Positions 54,411 through 64,000 of a stretch of 64,000 nt of DNA are shown here, one piece after another. Where the stretch lies: assembly GCA_013180625.2 (NCBI GenBank), contig SNVD02007489.1, positions 1 through 64,000 of the forward strand, written 5' to 3'. Made by a program: the position numbers and the translations under genes. A model generated the notes under the pieces. The model did not search any database, was not told the DNA's origin, and was given only the letters and a program-made list of their open reading frames with translations. Origin of the DNA: Boswellia sacra (lineage: Eukaryota > Streptophyta > Magnoliopsida > Sapindales > Burseraceae). Every line of letters starts with the position of its first letter. The first letter of the stretch is position 1.

Positions 54411-57400
54411 CTCACTCCACAGCTGCTTCCTTTCTACTCAATGCCTCCAACACTATCAATCCTCAAGACTTGAGTAAGACGACGAGATGGAAGCCGCCGG
54501 CGACGCTCGATTTCCATCATCAAAGCAGAACTACGTCCTGCTCCAAGCATTTTGGAAACGCTTTCAAGAATTTGGTCGTGAAAGCGAGAAAGGATGCGGA
54601 GACTGCGGTTATCGAGGAGCCGAAGCCCAAACCGAGCGGGTTTCAAGTCTTGGAAGGTCATCCGGCGCCGTTTGGTGCTACTGCTTTAGACGGCGGCATC
54701 AACTTTAGCATCTACTCCAGCAATGCCGTCTCCGCCACTCTTTGTTTGATCAGTCTCTCCGATTTGCAAGAGGTTCTAATTATGAGAATATATATATAAA
54801 CACTTTCATTCTCAAGGATTATGTGTAATCAATTGTTAGAAATTTATGTGAAAATTGTCTATAAAAAATGTGTTAAAATAATAATTTAGTATTTTTTTAT
54901 TAATGTACTGCAACACAAAGGTTGTAATATATGTAATTTAGTTGTTTATTTATTAATGTACTTTAATGTAGTGATTTATTGAATTTGAAGAATATGTTAT
55001 TTTGTGTTTGGAGTATTGGTTCCTAATATTTGTATTTGATGCTAATTTCAATGGCTAATAAGGGCTTGATGATGCAGAACAAAGTCACTGAAGAGATCTC
55101 TCTTGACCCATTGACTCATAAAACTGGAGATATCTGGCACGTATTTGTGAAAGGGGATTTCAAAGATATGCTTTATGGATATAGATTTGATGGGAAATAT
55201 TCTCCTGAAGAAGGCCAATACTACGACTCTTCAAAGATAGTATTGGATCCCTACGCAAAAGTTAGTTTTTAGTTGCCACTACTGATGAATTTGGAAATTA
55301 GAATTTCTTGGTATGAAAAAGAAACTATATAATGTGTCGGGCATCCGCATTTTACAATTTTATACATGAGTTTGCTTAACCTGTTTTTGGTTTTGGTGGC
55401 TACTGACTTTTCTTTTATCTGTGTAGGCAGTCATAAGCAGAGGGCAGTTTGGCGCTTTGGGACCAGATGATAATTGCTGGCCCCAAATGGCCTGCATGGT
55501 ACCTCATTCTGGATATGAGGTAGTTGCTGCGTATAGCTGTTGTTACTTAACTAACATCTTGTTTATGTTTTCTGTTTTTTTGTTCTGATACTTCAAACTT
55601 ATGAAAACCGTGTTGTTTTATGGTTCTGATCTTTTTCTACATGTTTTATGTGCTATAATCTTTTCTCTCAATGGCTTCTTTAGAATCTCAAAATCTGTAA
55701 TTCTACTGCAAACTGACTTGTGGTTGTCTTCCTCTCTGTTTCCTTTATGCTTTTTCCATATCCTTTCTTTCTGGCTGTGGTGAAAAACACTGAGACAAGA
55801 AGACATAATGAACCTTACCCTTAAAATGCAAATCCAGTATATCCAAAATTAGATACTTCTTTCTTCTTTATCTACCATAACTAGGAAGGAGTCTTAATCT
55901 AATCTTGTTTTTCTTCTGGACTGCTTTATCAATATAGATATTATACAATTTGTTTTTGTTGTGTACAGAGTTTTCTGACTCTTAATAAGGCTTTTGTTGA
56001 GTTTCGGACTCCCCTTCTCAGGGAAGATTCTTCCTTTTGGTGGACAACTGGTCCACCACTCTTGTACAATCTCATTTTTTATTTTAAAAGAGGAAAAAAG
56101 AAAAAAGATATTCATTCAGGATCATATAAAAAATAAAATAGAAATTCATGGAAATACATTCAAAGAGGAATTCATTTAAATTAAGTAAATCTGTATCTAG
56201 GAAGTCCATTGCATCATTGCAGAATATCATTCATTGCTTTTGCCATTAGAAAAATGATCTCTTAGTATTGGTTCAGTAATTCAGGTAGAATGAAAATTTT
56301 CTTTTTAATTAAAATGTATTGTGCTGATTTCACATTCCTGTTATGAACTTTTGAATGCTAATAAGTTGTTTGTGGATGTATTTGAATAATGTTCCAACGT
56401 TCATGTAATTATTCAGCCATTTGACTTTTTCAGTTCAACTGGGAAGGAGATTTACCTTTGAAGTACCCACAGAGAGATCTTGTAATTTACGAAATGCATG
56501 TGCGAGGATTTACAAAGCATGAATCAAGCAGGACTGAATTCCCTGGTAAATATCTTGGTGTAGTGGAGAAGCTTGATCACTTGAAGGTAGATCTTAGAGC
56601 TGTTCTAGATTACACTACATATTTTGCATGTGAAATTTATCCTCAATGGCATAAAAGTGCTGTTGGTTACCCTCATAATTATAGTGATGAAAATCAAATT
56701 TTATGCCTTGTAAATATATTTTCTGTGTAATGGTCTCTCTGTGAAGCACAAAGATTTGGATGAGAATGTGAAGGAATGACCCCATAGATGCGCTAATAAA
56801 ACACAACCATCCTAGGAGATTAATTAGTGGTTAAGTTTTTGCGTTATTATAAATTGATCATGCATGTCTAAAATGGACTTTTCTTTTCTCAACATAAAGA
56901 GTGTGGATATAACATTGAGCCTTACTGCAATTGGAATAACATATGTAATTCCTACTCTGTTTAGATGATGTCTGCAATCTTTATTTTCAATCTTCCGTGT
57001 TCGTGTTCCTTCTTATTTGGAAGTAACAAGAAGGGATCTCTTACTGGACAGTGGGAGGTGGGTTTCCACTAGAGACGCAAGGGATGACTAAACAAACATG
57101 ACATTGAAGGCTGAGTTTCTTCTGAAAACTAAATGAAGCAAAGTGGAATTAGTTTTGGAGCGTTGATCTAGTTAATTAATGTTTGAATTGGTGTGTGGGG
57201 AAGTCTCAGCGGAGAGATATGTTAAAAAAAAGAAAAAACTAAAAATATTGAGCACTTACATAAACTATTTATGGATTGAATCTAGAGAAATTTCTGAAAC
57301 CCAGTTTGCTTTTGAGTGGCAAAGAATATAAAATCTTTGTTCATTATATTTCTTTTAATTTCTTTTTAATCTTTTTACTCATGGTTTATGTTTTTAGATC

Positions 57401-58335
57401 TATTTCATAGTATCCTGCCCAGACAATTTGGTCACCAAGGCGTCTTTTATTTTTTAATCTATTTGGGTTGCTTTAGATTTCACTTACCAGTACCAAATAT
57501 GAGTGCTCTATGCCCTTAAATATTGCTAAGTATGTTGAAGTTGTGATGGATCTCATCAGAGTTGCTAAATATTTTAACAAAAAGTTGTTGATTGCTATAA
57601 GTAATCATTATTATCTATGTATTTTGCAGGACCTTGGTGTTAACTGTATAGAGTTGATGCCATGTCATGAGTTCAATGAGCTGGAGTACTTCAGCTATAA
57701 TTCTGTTTTGGGCGACCATAAGTACAATTTTAACCTTTGGAGAACTTATTTTGGCTTTATGTGAAATATATGAATTATTACTTAAACAATCTTTATGGGC
57801 ATCTTCTATATTTATTAAACAAGATCCTAAATTACTAATTGGAGATCATGCTGATAGCCTTACATTGCTTTTCTGGTGTCCTTACTGGCTTGGTGTGAAT
57901 AGTTAACCAACCCTTTCGCAATTATACTTTTCGCTAATAATCTACATTCTTAAATTGGAACTCCTTGAAGTAGCCTCTTCACATAGAAGCTACCTTTTTG
58001 CCTTATATATAAATATATATGGGGGCCAGGATCAAAGATTTCATTTTAATTTATGTAAGTTGTGACACTTTTTAGACCATTAGACTCATTTACTTAAATG
58101 ATGGGAATTACCTTGAACATGCAAGATTAATGCATATTGGGAATGGTTCACGCGGAATTTTATCAAGTTGATACACATATGCTGTTATTGTTTGTGTAAC
58201 ATTATGAGTGTTTTTCAACCTAACTATATATATCAGTCACGTATTTGTTTCATCAATTTCTCAGTAAAATCTACAAGCAGAATGTTCCTTTACCTCTTAA
58301 TTCTGTACTTTTGGGAATTTTCAAAAGAAAAAAAA

Positions 58336-58368
<33 letters not shown>

Positions 58369-61300
58369 AGAATGCCAAAAACTTGTTTGAAATGTTTGTT
58401 TCTGTCTTCACTGAAAAGAATTACTAACTGAAGCCAATAATTTGTTGTTTAAGTTGCTTGCTCTTGGTCATCTGGCCCTGGTGATCTTGGTACCTGATCT
58501 CACAAATAAAAAGTAAAAAAAAAAAAATAATAATAATAACTAAATAAATAAACAAACTGATTTTCTCAACTTTATGATATTTTCACATTTCACAAAAATG
58601 TTCAATTATATCGACATATATTGTGCAAATATGATTTGTTGCCAGGTTGAACTTTTGGGGCTACTCAACGGTCAATTACTTTTCTCCTATGATAAGATAC
58701 TCATCTGCTGGGTTAAGTAACTGTGGCCGTGATGCAATTAATGAGTTCAAACTTCTTGTTAAGGAAGCACATAAACGAGGAATTGAGGTGATAACTTTCT
58801 CAATGTAATTATCTCTTTTAGAGTTGAAAATTTTTTCACGTGTAATTTTACTTAAGCAGGTCATCATGGATGTTGTTTTCAATCACACAGCTGAAGGGAA
58901 TGAGAAAGGTCCTATTTTGTCTTTTAGAGGTGTTGATAACAGTGTGTATTACATGCTTGCCCCTAAGGTATGGCTCTTAACACATTGCTCCTATATATGA
59001 TTCACCTTAAGAACACAATACTGTAGTATCTGAGGTTCAAAAAATTCAGCTGTGTTCAAAATTCATGGTAAAATCTATTTGATGAGTTTGTAGATTCCTA
59101 AACATGGTTGTTTGATTTACATGACAAAAATTGCAATATTATCGTTAAAATTGAACTTATGCAAAATGAGTGAATGAATTATATTTTATGTGTCTACTTT
59201 TTAATAGAGAAAAGGAAAAATTCAACAAACAATTATTATTTCAGAGTTTTACATATACACTATTGCTTATACTGAATTATAGTTGCATAGTGATTTCTAG
59301 TAGTTTGTTCAAAATTGTTTCATAGTTGTAGAAGGAAAGTGCATGGCATCTTGTTTGTTGCTAGGTTTTTGTCTTCTTTGAGAAAATCTCTGGTTTGTTC
59401 CTCCAACTCCAGCCGTTTCAGTTTAGATTGATACCCTACCTAGCAATTTTTTTTTCCTATCCTGTTCCCTTATTTTCCACATGTGATTTTGTTTTTTTCC
59501 TCTTTTGAAAATTGCAATTGCTGTTCTATGCAGAAGTTGTATGATATATTAATTTCAACATTCTTCCTCAATATTAATATTAATTCTGCAAGCCTTAATG
59601 AGAAACAGTGTGTTGGGACATAACCTTTGCAACTTATTTCCCATCTTCATTTTAAGTTAGTGAGTCCAGTTCGGAATTTCAATGTTATAATTACTATGAA
59701 CTGAATTATGCATTATGATTTTACAGGGAGAATTTTATAATTATTCTGGCTGTGGGAATACATTCAATTGCAACCATCCTGTTGTGCGTCATTTTATAGT
59801 TGATTGTTTGAGGTAAATTCATTGCTGTGTATACCAGATTATTGTCATGTGATTTGTTTTACTTATGAGATTGTTGACAATTGCGGGTTTTCATATTTTA
59901 TCAATATTTTATTGATTTGGCAACTAATGCTAGTTTGGATACCCATCATGGAATCTGCCAAAGCATACAAACAAGTCCAAAGAATTCCTATAAAAATTTT
60001 ATATGTATGCATGAGTGATCAAGGACAGTGAGAAAAAGATTTTAAACTGGGAAGACTGGAGACAGAGAAATTTAGAAACTTGAGATATTGGAGGAATTTT
60101 ACTCGCATGAACTAGTGCTAAGGCATCATCAGTTTTCCTGCCAATGGGAGGAACATTTTTTATGGTTCTGCAGTTCTTGGGGGTGCTTCTGCCGGATTGG
60201 CTGTTGAGCAGGGCCAAATAGAAAGGGTGCTCTAGTGCTCTAAAGAGTCTTATAGGTCAGGAGTGCACTTTTACCAAGCATAACAATAAAAAGTTGAGCA
60301 TTGAAGTGCCTAGTGACCTGGTATAACTTCCTAAAAATCATATTATGGAATGCTGGAATGCTGTTGGTAATTGCTTCAAGAGTTAGGCTTTTTGCTTGCC
60401 AAGACAAATGCTTTGCCTTAAGCAAGTCTAAATTTCAAGTTGAAGAACCATATGCGTAACAGGCCAACTAGCAATTTATCTAGAAGCATTTCAATCACTT
60501 GGCAGTCTTTTACATGATAAATTGTTCAAATGTTTGCTCCATGCAATCGCAAACCAAGGATTAGTATTACCACATAGGAAGCTGTAAGGTGTAAAAATCT
60601 TTATAATATTGAAGTAGCCTTGGAACCCATGTCAGTGAAAATTTTAGGAGATAAAAACTTGAGAAGTCAGGTTTGTAGATGCTTTTGCTAATTATTGTGC
60701 ATTAGACTATTGAAAGGAGAGAGGTGTATGCATAAGTATAACAGTTTTTTAAGTGTTGATTTTTTTTTCCTTAAAATTTTTAAACTTTTTCCTGTGCTAC
60801 TTCTTGAATTCCATTTATTTTTATTTTAAGTTGCATCCATTTTTCCTTTATTATGATACGTAGTTGGAGGTCTTCATTTTTCTGTCTCCTGCAACAGGTA
60901 TTGGGTAACAGAAATGCATGTGGATGGCTTTCGTTTTGATCTAGCTTCTATAATGACTCGGGGTAGCAGGTTATTTCTTATCTATCTGATAGATATCTCA
61001 TGTCAATTTATCAAGAGACTGACTTTTATTGCAGGACTTTTAATTTTTGTTAATTCTTTCTCCACAGCCTCTGGGATGCAGTCAATGTATATGGGATTCC
61101 AATGGAAGATGACTTGCTGACTACTGGTAGCCCTCTCAGCAGCCCACCGTTGATTGACATGATAAGTAATGATCCAGTACTTCGTGGAGTGAAGGTATTC
61201 CATTTAAAATTTCCTTCTCTAGTCTTTCCACGTTCTTAATGCTGCCAGGCATTTTAATTCACCATACACTTGTGTAGAAAGCTTTTGATCCCCTCTAAGT

Positions 61301-63757
61301 GTCGTAGCATCTTCACAGGCCATAAGAACCTTAATTGACCTATTTGATAACAATCAATTACAACTTAGAGAAGAAAGCAAAGGGAGGACAAGGAAAAAGC
61401 AGATTAACACAAACACTTGGTTGTGCAACTTTACATGTCAAGAAGAAGAATCTGTTATTCCATCCAAAACTTCCAAATTTGTTTGGAAATCTTTGTGGAA
61501 AATTTTCAGAAACCTCCCCTGCAATAGTGGTTTGATCAATATAAACCACATGTAGGTACCTGTATATGGGCAATAATATAGTTAAGTTTAGAGAGATTTT
61601 TCTAGAATTTATACTTAAGTATAGACATTCAAATTTATTTCAGATTATTTGAGCTGAAATTTTATTCAAATGGTTAAACGCGGAGAAACTGTTCCAGAAA
61701 TGGAGTTCAGTGATTTCTGACCGCGTGGTGAGAATAGGAGAACATGCATGCAGAGAGCTTGTGAACATCTCCAACTTGTAACATAGGAAAGGCAACATTC
61801 GCTGATGTCTTCTTTCCTAATCAACTTGCAAGGAGTCAAGTTTTTCTTAATGCTGAAGAATGATAGAGTAAAGAATCTATCTACTCTAGAAGTCTTTTAT
61901 TTTAGGCATTTATATATTATTGTCTAGATAGTTTATTTCCTAGTTTAATTAGATCTTGGCCAACATATAATCGGGAGTTAGTTTTGTTCTATAGGCATGC
62001 TTGGATGGGATGTTGATAAAGAATATTGATTTCTTTCTTAGCTCTCTCTGATTCTTCTCTCATTTCTTCCTAGTTTACCCCCAATTATTTAATTTTTTTT
62101 TTTTGTCCTTTTGTATCTCCCGTTGCTTTTGTCTTCTTCTATTTGTTTATCTGTTTCCTATCCTGCCTTACATCAAGGTAATTTCTATTATGCTTCACTT
62201 TTAATGGAAAACATAATGGAGAGTACTAGTTTCATCTCTTCTACAGATAAGAAAAATTTAATTGAAAAGCTCAAGTGTGGGTATTATCACCCATGAAGTA
62301 AATTCACATCTTTAGCAGACTAACAGATTTTGAAGTGGCCATTGAAATATTTAGGACTTCCAAGTCGCACATTTCCTAGAGCTATAGATTTGTTTCTCGA
62401 TGAGAAACAAAAGGGCTATATTACTAAAGCAGGCGATTACAAAAAGTGGACCAGCTGTCCATAAGAAAAAGCAGCCTTTGAGGGGAAAAGAGCTATACAA
62501 ACATGTAGAGATGAATCTTTATATTATATGAGTATCTAGATAATCTGGGCAACAAAGAAGACCTCTCCACAACAACCCTGAAGCAAAAACTATCTAACAA
62601 TCCCTTCCCAGTTTAGCAATAGAATACTTGAATTATCTATTTTCCTTAGCTGTTTCTCTCTTCCTTTTGCGGTGTTGTTACTATTTAAAAGATTAACTAA
62701 TGGAGACACTGTCATCTTTGTCATTTAGCTTATAGCAGAAGCATGGGATACAGGTGGTCTATATCAACTTGGCATGTTTTCACGCTGGGGTTGTTGGTCG
62801 GAATGGAATGGGAAGGTCAGTCAGATGCTAAATTTTTTACCTATCATCCCATTGTCATTGGAAAATTGGAATTTAAAGTGCATCATGGCATAAGCATGTT
62901 CGAAACACATAGATATAATTTAACCGTGGCTTATTTTCATCCTTTATCGCAGAAACTACAAGTTGGATATAATATTCACATGTCATTTATCATAGAATCT
63001 GCTAACCATGCTTGTTTTATTAATGGACATCTAATAATTTTAAATCTTCTAACAAAAAGAATTCCATTTAGATTAAGCACGTGAAGCAGAACCTTGTAAC
63101 TAGTTCCTATTTATTAGAATTTTTGAAGGATAAGAAAAAAATTTGAATGTTATGGTCTTTTTTTGCTTTTTTTTTTTGGCACAATGATTGGGATAACTGT
63201 TGGACTTCTGATTTGCTCATGGTTTAGCAATCAGACTCAATGCCTTGACCGTGTTTTTCTCACCGAACAATTAATTCGTCAGTATGTCCTGAGAAGTTTT
63301 ACTTTCAGTCTTTAATCTTCAAGCATTTGCCTTTAATACTTTTTCATGCGAAGACTTACATGACTTAAGTGACCAGTTCACAAACAAATGTCAATAGACT
63401 GGAGAGTTGCAAATTCATCGCCATGTTATTTACTACTGTAGTTTGCAGTAATTTATTTGATTATTTCATGTCAATAAGTATAAATATTATGCGCTTTCCT
63501 CCTTTGCATCTTCCAGGCCCTACCATCCTTCATTTTCATATTTTAGTTGATTATTCATGTCAAATCTCCTAGGACGAAACATGCATTTCTTTATTACAAG
63601 AATTTGCCTGTAAAATCTGTCTGCTAAGAGTCTGATTTGATTTGCATAATCATTTTGATTTCAGTATCGTGATATAGTGCGACAATTTATAAAGGGCACA
63701 GATGGTTTCTCTGGTGCTTTTGCTGAGTGTCTATGTGGGAGCCCGAATTTATACCAG
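54401..63757 (+). CDS. ISA3: Isoamylase 3, chloroplastic (starch debranching enzyme), 12 exons seen, 3' end outside window
   Basis: ISA3 hydrolyses alpha-1,6 branch points of short-branched glucan during starch breakdown in plastids. Exons, all with GT-AG borders: 54,401-54,772; 55,078-55,260; 55,427-55,519; 56,434-56,586; 57,630-57,721; 58,646-58,787; 58,860-58,967; 59,727-59,812; 60,898-60,969; 61,068-61,194; 62,729-62,815; 63,665-63,757. They join in frame to 536 codons; the family is near 770, so the last third lies to the right. The Ser/Thr-rich start [17 protein letters not shown] looks like a plastid transit peptide. A CBM48-like part covers about residues 80-190. GH13 motifs: DVVFNHT (349-355), DGFRFD with nucleophile Asp424, and AEAWD with acid Glu480. 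[11 protein letters not shown] and [17 protein letters not shown] are wording I know from ISA3, not ISA1 or ISA2. Introns range from 72 to about 1,530 bases. No defect seen. Confidence 0.96.
58335..58368. repeat. (TA)n(TG)n microsatellite in ISA3 intron 5
   Basis: TA dinucleotides pass into TG dinucleotides. The short frames reading [10 protein letters not shown] come from this tract. Confidence 0.9.
60010..60660 (-). mobile_element. Possible LINE remnant in ISA3 intron 8, antisense
   Basis: On the minus strand 60,240-60,425 reads [20 protein letters not shown] then [11 protein letters not shown]. This resembles the segment after the reverse transcriptase in plant non-LTR elements, where W-x-A-+-S-L-S-L-A-G-R is followed by I-P-x-Y-H. 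Base composition over about 60,010-60,660 is less AT-rich than the surrounding intron. The match is short and no other LINE domain is visible. Confidence 0.3.
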
Positions 63758-64000
63758 GTATGTCTTTTGACTTTTGTTGCGTGTTTCTTTCGAAGGCTTG
63801 AGAACTTGAATCCTTCTTCATGGTGGTTTTTATCTCGTATTATTTATGTAGTTTTTCTTTGGAAACTAAAATCTTGAATTTTTCTGATTTCTTGATGTTT
63901 TATGATTCCTGCATTGTAAGCCCTCGTTTCAAGCCCATTAAATATATGTCCAGTTGTGATATTTGGATTTATTGTATTTATTGGTTATTATTATTAATAA

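Noticed and set aside
54434..54661. Minus-strand frame over ISA3 exon 1, and a second plus-strand frame at 54,487-54,708.
   Set aside because: Both are shadows of the real exon, which continues in frame into exon 2 with matching isoamylase sequence.
1..64000. CRISPR arrays, bacterial operons, rRNA or tRNA genes.
   Set aside because: None seen. Repeats present are transposon ends, LTRs, segmental duplications and microsatellites. The tggtatcagagc at 43,300 is a primer-binding site and not a tRNA gene.

Overview
This is nuclear DNA of a plant, most likely a eudicot. The supports are a chloroplast-targeted isoamylase gene of the ISA3 type with spliced exons, decayed genes of the plant-specific DC1 (C1-like zinc-binding) family, LOG-type cytokinin-activation sequences, Ty1/copia LTR retrotransposons, and CACTA, hAT, MULE and pogo-type DNA transposons. 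Gene and transposon style would fit a woody rosid (Citrus-like is my guess), but the species cannot be fixed from the sequence.

Layout. (1) Positions 1-50,000 are a cluster of old segmental duplications centred on one small DC1 gene. I count copies A (1-162), B (about 6,045-6,490), C (8,106-8,737), D (19,821-20,030, DC1 part lost), F (24,518-29,500, split by a retrotransposon), H (38,622-39,400), I (41,850-42,327) and J (49,025-49,505). Every copy whose reading frame can be judged carries a lost start, frameshift, stop or internal deletion. Shared blocks before and after the DC1 frames (promoter block, signal-peptide relic, downstream block) show that whole units were duplicated. (2) These units are riddled with transposons. 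A complete CACTA element (8,746-17,604, CTC target duplication) carries two intronless LOG copies and an intact 180-codon ORF that looks like the cysteine-rich nucleic-acid-binding protein of flexiviruses. An old copia element (24,645-28,883) splits copy F. A younger one (42,736-48,124) has 562-bp LTRs and a gag-pol frame closed only by four stops. There are two GC-patterned hAT elements with perfect 8-bp target duplications, two MULE-type MITEs, a pogo/Emigrant-like relic and several weaker MITE candidates. (3) Positions about 50,000-54,386 are AT-rich repeats and intergenic DNA. (4) Positions 54,401-63,757, running off the right edge, hold the only gene that looks fully functional: ISA3, a starch-debranching enzyme, with twelve exons visible.

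The main points for a second look are the CACTA element and its cargo, and a perfect 38-bp palindrome at 13,352-13,389 that is the Nextera mate-pair junction adapter. The latter is an assembly artefact lying inside the CACTA element. Independent empty sites in paralogous units confirm several of the insertions.
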